Source of the DNA: Methanobrevibacter sp.
Lineage (GTDB): Archaea > Methanobacteriota > Methanobacteria > Methanobacteriales > Methanobacteriaceae
DNA: 64,000 bases
Assembly: GCF_030539665.1 (NCBI RefSeq)
Contig: NZ_JAUNXR010000005.1
Span: 2,269-66,268 of the forward strand
Reading direction: 5' to 3'
Part shown: positions 15,209-23,210 of the stretch, one piece after another
Position numbering within the stretch: the first letter of the stretch is position 1
How the letters are laid out: every line of letters begins with the position of its first letter
Notes under the pieces: model-generated
What the model saw: only the letters and a program-made list of their open reading frames with translations
Told to the model about the DNA's origin: nothing
Databases searched by the model: none
Made by a program: the position numbers and the translations under genes

Positions 15209-15238
15209 TGTCAAGCCTTCTAAAAAAAATGCTTGACA
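15209..15238 (+). promoter_or_regulatory. Hairpin between terminase and portal genes
   Basis: TGTCAAGC (15209-15216) and GCTTGACA (15231-15238) form an 8-bp stem around a 14-base A-rich loop, in a 119-base T-rich gap. It may separate the expression of the packaging and head genes, as an attenuator, a processing site or a protein-binding palindrome. Confidence 0.4.
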
Positions 15239-15281
15239 ACTATTTTTATTTTATTATTTTATTATCAGGAGAGTAATATTT

Positions 15282-16601
15282 TTGGGTTTTATCAACACTA
15301 TAAAAAAAGGAATAGATAGTCTTCCTGGATTAAGAAGACCTAAAACCAACAGTTTTTATGACGCATTCATGAACAATTATGGTTGGAGTTTCACACGCTC
15401 AAACAAAACACAGGGAGACCTAGGAACATATTATCAAGCCTACAACAACGTTTATGTAAAATCATGTATCAAAGCATTCAGCAGATACAGCCTCTTGAAC
15501 GGTTTCAGCATTAAGGACAGGGATAATGTCGAAGTTGATCCTGTTACTGTAAGTTATCTTGAAAATCTTTTCCTGGATCCTCAAGGTAAAAATCAGCCTG
15601 AGACATTTGCAATATTGAATGACCAGATATGGAAATCATGGAAACTTACGGGCGACGCATTCATAGAAATCAACTACGATGAAAACTACGGCAACATCCC
15701 CATAGGATTCAAATATATTCCCACAGAGCTTATGATGTATAATAGGGAAACAGAGCAGTGGGGTATTAGAAATTCAGATTATCTTTTTGAAGACGACCAA
15801 CTGATTCATATTTATGAACCAAGAATTGAAGTGCACAATCATCTTTGGGGAGTTTCAGAAATAGACAGCATAGGTTTGGCCATCGCATTGGAATTTCAAG
15901 GAATGAAACATAACAAGGAGATATTCGAAAACAATGGTATAGATCCAAGGGGAATTGTAAGTTTTGATTCAAATGTAAAATCAACCACTGTACAGCAGAC
16001 AATAAACAGGATAAAAGCAGACGGCAACAAGAAAGGATTGCTTTTCGGAAAAGGAATATCATATCAATCCACCAGCAACAGCAACAGAGATATGGATTTC
16101 CTGAACCTGATGACCTATGCTCGAGACAGAGTCCTAGTTGGCTTTCAGGTACCTCCAGCTATTATTGGAATAATCGAAACTGCAAGCTTGGGTAGTGGCA
16201 CTGGTGAAGCTCAGGAGAAAAGCTTCAACAAGACATTGTCCGGTGAATGCAAAACAATTGAAAATGCTTTCAATAAGGTTCTTGGCCGTACTGGATTCAA
16301 GGAGATATTTGAATATAATCATATGGACTTGGAAAACAAGCTTACACGTGCACAGATTGAAGACCTTCAAGTCAAGAATGGTGTGAAATACATCAACGAA
16401 GTAAGAACAGACTATGGTTTGGAGCCGGTGGCTTGGGGTGATGTGCCGATGAATTATGGAATGTTCGGAACAACAACTCCATCGGAGACAAACAATATAT
16501 TGCCTTTAGGTGTAAATGAACAGAAAAATAATAGGCCGGAAGTTGAAACTCTACAAAAAGCACTATATCTGGAAAGATTGAATAAGGAGTACTCCAAATG
16601 A
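15282..16601 (+). CDS. Portal protein
   Basis: 439 residues. The order after terminase and before a MuF gene, plus the sequence FSRYSLLNGFSI, WKSWKLTGDAFIEINYD, VPPAIIGI and GEAQEKSFNKT, fits HK97-type portal proteins. Twelve copies form the ring through which DNA enters. The start is TTG, 10 bases after GGAG, as no ATG lies at a suitable distance. The last codons overlap the MuF start at 16598. Confidence 0.88.
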   Translation: MGFINTIKKGIDSLPGLRRPKTNSFYDAFMNNYGWSFTRSNKTQGDLGTYYQAYNNVYVKSCIKAFSRYSLLNGFSIKDRDNVEVDPVTVSYLENLFLDPQGKNQPETFAILNDQIWKSWKLTGDAFIEINYDENYGNIPIGFKYIPTELMMYNRETEQWGIRNSDYLFEDDQLIHIYEPRIEVHNHLWGVSEIDSIGLAIALEFQGMKHNKEIFENNGIDPRGIVSFDSNVKSTTVQQTINRIKADGNKKGLLFGKGISYQSTSNSNRDMDFLNLMTYARDRVLVGFQVPPAIIGIIETASLGSGTGEAQEKSFNKTLSGECKTIENAFNKVLGRTGFKEIFEYNHMDLENKLTRAQIEDLQVKNGVKYINEVRTDYGLEPVAWGDVPMNYGMFGTTTPSETNNILPLGVNEQKNNRPEVETLQKALYLERLNKEYSK

Positions 16602-18136
16602 TAGTGGATATCGAAAGGAGGAAAACCAATTGGCTGCTGATGGAGATTCTTGATTTTGACAATAAGATAAATAAAAGTTTATCATCTGATGATTTGGAGT
16701 ATTCTAGGCATTTGATGAGGATGATTGATTCCACTTTATCAAAATATTCTCAGTGGATTAACAGTAATGAAGCCAAAGAATATTTCTATAATAATATTAA
16801 ACTCACCGAAGAAGTATTTGAAGCCATAGATGATGAATTAGATGAAATCGTTTATGATACAAGTTTATCTGCGGACGAGATAATTGAAAGAATGTATCGT
16901 GCAGGAGAATCAAGAGGTTACAGAGACATCCGTCAAGCAAGAGTGTTTAATGATTCTTCAATGTATGCTTTGGAATTTCTTCAGGATTATAATTTTGATT
17001 TGATTAAAAGATTGTCTGATGATCTTCGTGGTAGTGTTAGGCATCATATTTTCAGAGGTGTTGCTGAGGGTCAGTCTGTCTATGAGGTGGCGAAGGCTAT
17101 TGAGGAATCTGGTTTGAAGCCTTTGGAGGGTATGACTTTATCTGCTACTCAAAGGGCGAAGATGATTGCCCGTACAGAGGTTGGCCGTGCAATGCTCACC
17201 GGAACACTACAAGCCTACGAAAACTACGGAGTAGAACAAGTAGAAGTACTAACCGCAGAAGACACCAACGTCTGCACAATCTGCCAACAAGCAGAAAAAA
17301 ACAACCCTTATTCTATTGAAGACACAGACAACCTCCCACTATACCACCCAAACTGCAGATGCACCATAACAGCAATAGTAGATGAATATGAAGAATTGGA
17401 AATAAAAGAAAATCCGAAGTTTATGGATTTCACTTCAGATAATAAAAAATATTCATATGATGAACATGATATCGACTGGTCGGAAGAATCTATTAAAAAT
17501 AGCTTAAAAGATGTTGTGGATGATGATGATATTAACTGTGTCACATATAATTTAATTCATTTTATAAATAAAATAAAAAAGAAAGAAATAGAATATTTAA
17601 CAACTACGGATGCTGAGTTTAAAATAATATCTGATGCCACTACAGATTTTAAAAAAGATAAAATTGGATTACCTAAATCAGATAGAGATGAGGTAAAAAA
17701 TTCTTATTTTGGACTTACAATTCATAATCATCCTTCTGGAATACCCTTACCTCATGAAATTGATTTGTGTACTGGTATTATTGATAATAAAGTTAAGTAT
17801 AATATCATATATTCTTCAAATGGATTTATGGTTATAAGAAACAAATTTTATCGTGATGAAGGAGACATTGATAAATCTAGATATAAAGATTTTCATAAGG
17901 ATTATAAAAGAGCATATAGGAAACGAAATACGTTTCTCAATGAAAAATCTACAAAAGAAAAACAAAAATATAAAGAATCTATTGATATATATTCGATTAG
18001 TGGATTTAAACTTATGCAAAATCTCGAAAACATATCCAAATCTGTTGAGATTTCGACTTTTAAAGCTCAAACAAAGATTTTTAATGATTATTTGAAAAAA
18101 TATGGTATTAAGATGACATTTATTAAACCAAAATAA
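16598..18136 (+). CDS. MuF minor head protein with C-terminal JAB/JAMM-like domain
   Basis: 512 residues. The N-terminal part (to about 265) is the MuF/SPP1 gp7 domain, packaged with the head next to the portal. CTICQQAEKNNP ... HPNCRC is a likely zinc site. The variable C-terminal part has EIEYLTTTDAEF, then HNHPSGIPLPHEID, the H-x-H-P and Asp of JAMM metallopeptidases, but the usual Ser between them is His. C-terminal enzymes on MuF proteins are known phage polymorphic toxins. A small ORF follows. It is nearly identical in its first half to the orphan copy at 8676. Confidence 0.82.
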   Translation: MIVDIERRKTNWLLMEILDFDNKINKSLSSDDLEYSRHLMRMIDSTLSKYSQWINSNEAKEYFYNNIKLTEEVFEAIDDELDEIVYDTSLSADEIIERMYRAGESRGYRDIRQARVFNDSSMYALEFLQDYNFDLIKRLSDDLRGSVRHHIFRGVAEGQSVYEVAKAIEESGLKPLEGMTLSATQRAKMIARTEVGRAMLTGTLQAYENYGVEQVEVLTAEDTNVCTICQQAEKNNPYSIEDTDNLPLYHPNCRCTITAIVDEYEELEIKENPKFMDFTSDNKKYSYDEHDIDWSEESIKNSLKDVVDDDDINCVTYNLIHFINKIKKKEIEYLTTTDAEFKIISDATTDFKKDKIGLPKSDRDEVKNSYFGLTIHNHPSGIPLPHEIDLCTGIIDNKVKYNIIYSSNGFMVIRNKFYRDEGDIDKSRYKDFHKDYKRAYRKRNTFLNEKSTKEKQKYKESIDIYSISGFKLMQNLENISKSVEISTFKAQTKIFNDYLKKYGIKMTFIKPK

Positions 18137-18190
18137 TATAATAGTTAATTTATATATTTAATAATATATTAGTGGGGGTTGTGATTAATT

Positions 18191-18400
18191 ATGGCCAAAC
18201 ATCAATTTGATGGAGAAGAATTTGATTTTCGAAAAACTCATGCAATGTATTCTGCATTTGATATGTTGCCTGAATGTCGTAGAAAAGAGTTTTTAAAGGA
18301 AATACATGATTTGGATCCTCGTAAATATGAAAATTTTGTGGAATTATTACTTTCCACCCATCCCGATTATGATCCAGAAAAATATAAATTTGAGGATTAA
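18191..18400 (+). CDS. Small acidic protein after MuF, possible immunity protein
   Basis: 69 residues, helical, acidic and rich in aromatic residues (HAMYSAFDMLPECRRKEF). It follows the MuF-JAB gene after 54 bases, in the slot where immunity genes lie in MuF toxin loci. GTGGGGG lies upstream at a longish spacing. A small head or assembly protein is the alternative. Confidence 0.55.
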   Translation: MAKHQFDGEEFDFRKTHAMYSAFDMLPECRRKEFLKEIHDLDPRKYENFVELLLSTHPDYDPEKYKFED

Positions 18401-18409
18401 TTGAAAGTG

Positions 18410-18484
18410 CATTATTTTTTTTTCTTTTTCGTTACACTGTATATTGAAGAAGCATGAATTTTTTTAAAACAAATTTTTTTTTTT
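18410..18484 (+). promoter_or_regulatory. Repeated promoter block, copy 2, followed by a T11 tract
   Basis: 18424-18443 repeats the block at 11786-11805 with one mismatch. A TATA-like run is followed within about 35 bases by T11 (18474-18484), so a transcript begun here would meet a terminator almost at once. The rest of the 270-base gap to 18671 is T-rich with several more T6-T9 runs and no ORF. It may be an attenuated late promoter or a relic of the zinc-ribbon gene start. Confidence 0.45.
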
Positions 18485-18670
18485 CTTTCCAAAAAAAAAT
18501 ATAACATATCATTGTTTTCTTTGTTGGATTCTTTCTTTTTTCTATAAATAAACACAATCTATTTGTTTTTTAAAATTTTTGCTTCTTTTTTCCCTAAAAA
18601 AATTAAACATTCTTTTTTTTAAATACAATTCTATTTTTTTTCTTTTTTAGAAAGAGGGTTTTAGATATTT

Positions 18671-19762
18671 ATGGACTCTATAAACACTAATGATAAGTTT
18701 AAGGTCTATGTTCCTTTAACCAAAAACACCACATCTGATGGTGGTGTGAAGTTAAATGAGGATGGCACCTTAGACATACAGGGTATTGCAAGCACTAGCA
18801 ATGTTGACTTGCAGAAAGATATTATGCTTCCTTCAGCAATAGAATCTATGAAAAGGCAACTGCTAAACAAAGGCAAGAATCTTCATGGAGACCATCAATA
18901 TGGCCTAAACGGAGTACTGGGTTCAATAACTGAAGTGTTGGATTCCAACGATAACGAGCTTCATATTGGGGCTAGAATATTAAGCAAGCATGCTCCTGAA
19001 ATCAAGGAAATGCTTGATATTGGAGTTCAACTAGGTTTCAGTATTGGTGGAAAGCCAACAAGCTTCAATCGTAATGATGTTGGAGGATTAAGCGTAAAAG
19101 ATTTGAATTTATACGAAATTAGTTTAACACCTTTCCCTGCAAACATGGACACTCTCGGAACAGTAACTGCAAAAAGTGGAATAGTTGAGGGAACATGTTT
19201 TCAGGGCGTGTGCAATGAAATATTAAAAAACATGCAATCAATGGAGGATAATAAAATGACATACAACAATCAGGTTACAGACCAACCAAAAAATGAAGAT
19301 ATCGATGCAAAAATCAAATCAGCAATCGATGAATTATGGTCTGAAAAAGAACAAGGCCTTATTGACTCAATAACAAGTCAAATAGAACAGAAAGTAAAAG
19401 ACATTGTAAAAGAAGAAATCGAAGGCAAATCCAAAGATGAAAAACCAGAAGACAAACAGGATGATGGTGAAGCTGACGAAGTAAGCAAATCCATTGACAT
19501 GGACAAGTTTGCAGAGCAAATGCAAAAGTCAATGTCACAATCCATGGAGAAAACATTCGGCGAGTTTAAAAAACAATTCTTCAAAAGTGTTGATGAAAAC
19601 AGAAATCCACAGCCAAAAGTAGACTTAAACAAAACCGGAGACATCAATGGAGATGCAGCAGGCATTAAAAAGACATTCACTACTGAGGAGACATCTAAAA
19701 TGTTGTTGGAAAGGCAAAGGAATGTTAATCCTATAATGAATGCCATTTCACAAAACTTATAA
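18671..19762 (+). CDS. Prohead protease fused to scaffold domain
   Basis: 363 residues. The N-terminal 170 residues carry HGDHQYG (about 72-78), GFSIGGK (about 122-128) and LYEISLTPFPAN, the pattern of HK97-family (S78) prohead proteases with catalytic His and Ser. The C-terminal part (about 200-320) is a charged coiled coil typical of a scaffold, so protease and scaffold are one protein. It directly precedes the major capsid gene. GAGGG lies 12 bases before the ATG. Confidence 0.85.
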   Translation: MDSINTNDKFKVYVPLTKNTTSDGGVKLNEDGTLDIQGIASTSNVDLQKDIMLPSAIESMKRQLLNKGKNLHGDHQYGLNGVLGSITEVLDSNDNELHIGARILSKHAPEIKEMLDIGVQLGFSIGGKPTSFNRNDVGGLSVKDLNLYEISLTPFPANMDTLGTVTAKSGIVEGTCFQGVCNEILKNMQSMEDNKMTYNNQVTDQPKNEDIDAKIKSAIDELWSEKEQGLIDSITSQIEQKVKDIVKEEIEGKSKDEKPEDKQDDGEADEVSKSIDMDKFAEQMQKSMSQSMEKTFGEFKKQFFKSVDENRNPQPKVDLNKTGDINGDAAGIKKTFTTEETSKMLLERQRNVNPIMNAISQNL

Positions 19763-19786
19763 AAAAAAATAAAAGGGTGATTATTA

Positions 19787-20761
19787 ATGACAGATCTAAA
19801 AATCGAAGAAGTAGTAAAACAAGTTGCAGTTAACTCTGCAGAAATAGAAGCATTGCAAAAAACAATGCAAACCACCAGCAATTATCCTGATGCAATGCAG
19901 ATAGAATACAGTACAGTATTGCAATCCAAAACTTTTGAAAAAGCACCTTTCTTAAGATACTTGGAATCAAAAGGACAAGTTCTTGATAATAAGGCAGCAC
20001 TTGTCGGATACTTTGAAGAAAAACGTGAAGAGGAATCTGATGTAAAATGGATTGATGAAAGTGATGAGATTCCAGATGCAAATGCAGAAACTATTCTCCC
20101 AGTCCTCAATAAGATGAGAACCATTGTAGCTCCTATCGAAGTTTCCATGATGGCACAGTTAGGTAATCAAGCAATCAACGTTCTCAAAAGAAGACAAGAT
20201 CAGAAGTTTATTGAAATTAACAATAAAACTGACACCGCAATTCTTGAGGGAAGTGGAAACACAAATAAGGATTTCAAAGGTATCACCACCACTATCAAAA
20301 CTCACACTGAAGATTTGCAAGGTGAAAAAATCACTGAAGCAATCATTGATGACATGCTTGAAGAACTTCACAATGATAATGGTAATCCTGACGTAATGGT
20401 TTGTTCTTATAATGTTGCAAAACAATTAAAAGACATGATTAAGCCAAATCAAAGAAACTTCCTTGATAAGGTTGATATCGGATTAGGCCATAGGGTTATT
20501 TCCTATTTCAGCCTTGAAGGTACAGAAATGCCAATTCTCGTCGACCGTAACTTCGACACCACTGACGGCGGAAAAATGGCAATCATTGATTCTTCAACTA
20601 TTGAAGTTAGAAGATTAATGCCACCAACCTTAATCCCAAACATTCCAGTCAACAAGCTAGCTACTAAAGACGTTATCGCCGCATTTTTAACCACTCAAAA
20701 TACTGGTGAGTTTAAGGATGGTCTTATAACAGGTATTGGTGATGGAACTCCCAGTAGCTGA
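19787..20761 (+). CDS. Major capsid protein, HK97 fold
   Basis: 324 residues, directly after the protease-scaffold. Features are a helical N-terminal arm, KAPFLRYLESKGQV, and a C-terminal region with TEMPILVDRNFD and AIIDSSTIEVRRLMPP, as in HK97-type capsids. AAAAGGGTG precedes the ATG. Its 3' end overlaps the Ig-like gene in the +1 frame, near ACTCCCAGTAGCTGA, which could allow a small fraction of capsid-Ig fusion by frameshift. Confidence 0.88.
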   Translation: MTDLKIEEVVKQVAVNSAEIEALQKTMQTTSNYPDAMQIEYSTVLQSKTFEKAPFLRYLESKGQVLDNKAALVGYFEEKREEESDVKWIDESDEIPDANAETILPVLNKMRTIVAPIEVSMMAQLGNQAINVLKRRQDQKFIEINNKTDTAILEGSGNTNKDFKGITTTIKTHTEDLQGEKITEAIIDDMLEELHNDNGNPDVMVCSYNVAKQLKDMIKPNQRNFLDKVDIGLGHRVISYFSLEGTEMPILVDRNFDTTDGGKMAIIDSSTIEVRRLMPPTLIPNIPVNKLATKDVIAAFLTTQNTGEFKDGLITGIGDGTPSS

Positions 20762-21044
20762 GGTGAATCCTGAAATCATCGACGTAACAGTAACAGTCAC
20801 CGACGGAACAGATCCAATTGAAGGAGCAATCGTAACTTTAACAGACAGTGAAAATAATGATTACGCAACTTCAGATTCTGGAACCGGAGCAGCAGGCGGC
20901 GCAACAATCAAAAACGTACCTTATGGTAGTTATAGTGTAGCAGCAACCAAGAACGGTTATAATGACTATGAAAGCTCTAGCAACGTAACTGTTGACGCTG
21001 ACAATCATAGCATTAGCATTACCATAGTTCAAAGCCAAGGATAA
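20742..21044 (+). CDS. Ig-like or carboxypeptidase-regulatory-like capsid decoration protein
   Basis: 100 residues. ITVTVTDGTDPIEGAIVTLT-type strands, GGATIKNVPYGSYSVAATKN and a final VTVDADNHSISITI form one beta-sandwich domain of the CnaB/CarboxypepD_reg type, often displayed on capsids to bind sugars or host surfaces. The ATG at 20742 lies inside the capsid gene, 7 bases after AGGT. It may be made alone, or as a capsid fusion through a +1 frameshift at CCCA. Confidence 0.72.
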   Translation: MELPVAEVNPEIIDVTVTVTDGTDPIEGAIVTLTDSENNDYATSDSGTGAAGGATIKNVPYGSYSVAATKNGYNDYESSSNVTVDADNHSISITIVQSQG

Positions 21045-21067
21045 AATAAGATTAAATTGGTGGAGGA

Positions 21068-21619
21068 TTGATATTTCTGATAAATGAAGATGAGTTAAAG
21101 GATTTGCTTGAATCAAAAGGAATAACCATTGAAGATGATGCCTTTGAAAATCTTCTAAAAACTATTAAAGCAGATATTGTAAAAACCATTGGAATTCCTT
21201 TACAACCAACAGAAAAGATACAATTCGAAAAAACATTCAGCGGTTTAACTTTAGTAGCAGATTACTATCCTATTTATGAAGTCAATTCTCTTACAATAAA
21301 TGGAAACGAAATATCTGAAAATGATTTCACCATAAACTCTCAAGAAGGAATAATCTATCTAGACATTCCACATAACGGGTTTTTGAAATTGGAATACACC
21401 TATTGTATCACCGATGAACAGTACAGCAATCTTATCTTACCATTAATACTTGACATGCTTGAATACAGTTTGGATTCTGCGTGGGATAAGAATGCGGCAA
21501 GCATAAGTGAAGGAGACGTGTCAATTTCTTTAGACACTAGTCTAGGGAAAGGATCATTAATCCAAAAACAACTTGAAAATCTAAAAGAAGAATTCAGCAC
21601 TGTTGGAAGAATGATATAA
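21068..21619 (+). CDS. Head-tail connector protein
   Basis: 183 residues. Helical N-terminal half, then YYPIYEVNSLTINGNEISEN and YIDIPHNG-like strands, as in gp6/gp15-type head-tail connectors that extend the portal. The start is uncertain: GGAGG (21062-21066) touches TTG 21068, while CTG 21077 has the 10-11 base spacing used by neighbouring late genes. Confidence 0.75.
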   Translation: MIFLINEDELKDLLESKGITIEDDAFENLLKTIKADIVKTIGIPLQPTEKIQFEKTFSGLTLVADYYPIYEVNSLTINGNEISENDFTINSQEGIIYLDIPHNGFLKLEYTYCITDEQYSNLILPLILDMLEYSLDSAWDKNAASISEGDVSISLDTSLGKGSLIQKQLENLKEEFSTVGRMI

Positions 21620-21620
21620 A

Positions 21621-21947
21621 ATGTTTTTTAACAACACTGAAATTGAATTATGGGAATATATGGAAGAGTACGATGATTATGGGCGAAAGGATTCATACCA
21701 ACATCGCCAAACACTAAATGCAGATATGCAACCGGCATCACCAAATTCAACACAAAAGGAATTCGGAAAAATATTGCAGGATATCTACCACATCTACACA
21801 CCTCCAAGTATAGAAATAAACGATACTGACATTATAAAAGTAGGGGAAAACACCTATGAAATAATAGGAACTCCTGAAAACTGGAACCATATACTGTACC
21901 ATAAGAAAATCACAGTTAAGAAACACCATAAGCCAGTGATCTTATGA
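21621..21947 (+). CDS. Head closure protein
   Basis: 108 residues. The sequence pattern (ELWEYMEEYDDYGRKDS at the start, later VGENTYEIIGTPENWNHI) and its position between connector and gp10-like protein fit SPP1 gp16-like head closure proteins, which seal the filled head. It overlaps the next gene by ATGA. Small beta-rich protein. Confidence 0.68.
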   Translation: MFFNNTEIELWEYMEEYDDYGRKDSYQHRQTLNADMQPASPNSTQKEFGKILQDIYHIYTPPSIEINDTDIIKVGENTYEIIGTPENWNHILYHKKITVKKHHKPVIL

Positions 21948-22369
21948 TAAACATAAATGTTGAAACAGGACCTCGCATAGAAAAAATGCTAAATGCCGAT
22001 TTTGACAAAGTAATTGAAAACGCACTTATCAAAACAGGATTAAAAAGCGAAGGAACCATGAAAAAAGAAGCACCAGTTGTTACAGGAACTCTTAGAAGAA
22101 GTATTGGGATGAGCCACCCCAACATGACAACAGTTTGCATTACAGCAGGCGTTAAATACTGGGTTCATGTTCAATATGGAACAGCACCTCACCAAATTAA
22201 AGTTAAAAACAAAAAAGCACTTTCTGACGGCAAGGTTATATATGGAAAATCCGTACAACATCCAGGATCACATCCCAATCCATTCGTAACCAGAACCGCC
22301 AACAAAACACGAAAATTCTTCCAACAACTATTCAGACAAGAATTAAAAAACCAAGGTTATCTGGGGTAG
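21944..22369 (+). CDS. HK97 gp10-like tail-joining protein
   Basis: 141 residues. KKEAPVVTGTLRRSI, VKYWVHVQYGT and HPNPFVTRT are hallmark stretches of the HK97 gp10 family, which completes or joins the tail. It starts in an ATGA overlap with the head closure gene. Strong assignment by sequence and order. Confidence 0.88.
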   Translation: MININVETGPRIEKMLNADFDKVIENALIKTGLKSEGTMKKEAPVVTGTLRRSIGMSHPNMTTVCITAGVKYWVHVQYGTAPHQIKVKNKKALSDGKVIYGKSVQHPGSHPNPFVTRTANKTRKFFQQLFRQELKNQGYLG

Positions 22370-22373
22370 AAGC

Positions 22374-22967
22374 ATGTTTGTCATGGAAAAAGCATTCCTA
22401 AATCTTCTTAAAAATAAAATATTCTATAATGGCCGTCATGTACCTGTTATAAGGAGATACGCTCCAATTGACCAAACACCATGCATAACAATAATGCAGG
22501 CAGATGAAAACTTCAAAAGAAGAAGATATGTTGAAATAGACCACATCCAACACATCGAGAAAAAATACACTTCAGATATTTGGATAAATGTTTGGTGCAA
22601 TACCGAACACGAAAGACAATCCATTATAGAATCAGTAAAAAATCAAATTTTAAAAGCAGAAGCTAATCATTTCAACACATGCAAAAATTACAATCAGCCA
22701 TGCTGCCAACTTTTAAAAAGCGAATGCTTAGCTTTAAACCAAATCAAAAAACAATGTCCCATAAAAGACATGTATTCCTCTTTTTTCAAAACCAACAACA
22801 TAGTTAAAAACACATTTCACATTAACAGCATCACGGATTTGGATGAATTGGAATACGAAACACCTATTCTTAGAACCATTTTCAAACTTCAAATGGATTA
22901 CCACACCTATTACCCAATAGGAGGAGAATTATTTGAAGAAATAATAATTGATGGAGATTTATTATGA
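22374..22967 (+). CDS. Tail terminator-like protein with Cys-rich insert
   Basis: 197 residues. A position after gp10-like and before the sheath, with DIWINVWCNTEHERQSIIES, fits the tail-completion family. Residues about 103-126 hold a run of five Cys residues (TCKNYNQPCC ... SEC ... QC), which could bind metal or a cluster; this insert is unusual for the family. It overlaps the next gene by ATGA. Confidence 0.6.
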   Translation: MFVMEKAFLNLLKNKIFYNGRHVPVIRRYAPIDQTPCITIMQADENFKRRRYVEIDHIQHIEKKYTSDIWINVWCNTEHERQSIIESVKNQILKAEANHFNTCKNYNQPCCQLLKSECLALNQIKKQCPIKDMYSSFFKTNNIVKNTFHINSITDLDELEYETPILRTIFKLQMDYHTYYPIGGELFEEIIIDGDLL

Positions 22968-23203
22968 CTAAAAAATCTGTTAAAAAAGAAGTTAAAACAT
23001 CAAGAGTTAAAGAGAAAAAACTAACTCTCTATGATGCAGTACAGAAAAACCCAACAAGAAACTACATAATCGTTGGAGCATTAAGTAAAGCAGGTTTACT
23101 TGAACAATACTATGAAGAAAAGGAAAAACATGGTGTTGAAGTAGTAAAACCTTCAATTACAGAATCAGAATTAGAGAAAATTATTAAAAATTTCACTGGG
23201 TGA
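22964..23203 (+). CDS. Small basic protein before the sheath
   Basis: 79 residues. A Lys-rich N-terminus (KKSVKKEVKTSRVKEKKLTL) is followed by an acidic helical C-terminus. Small genes in this slot of myoviruses often act in tail assembly, but the family is not recognised. It overlaps the preceding gene by four bases and lies 7 bases before the sheath gene. Confidence 0.6.
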   Translation: MTKKSVKKEVKTSRVKEKKLTLYDAVQKNPTRNYIIVGALSKAGLLEQYYEEKEKHGVEVVKPSITESELEKIIKNFTG

Positions 23204-23210
23204 TTAAGAC

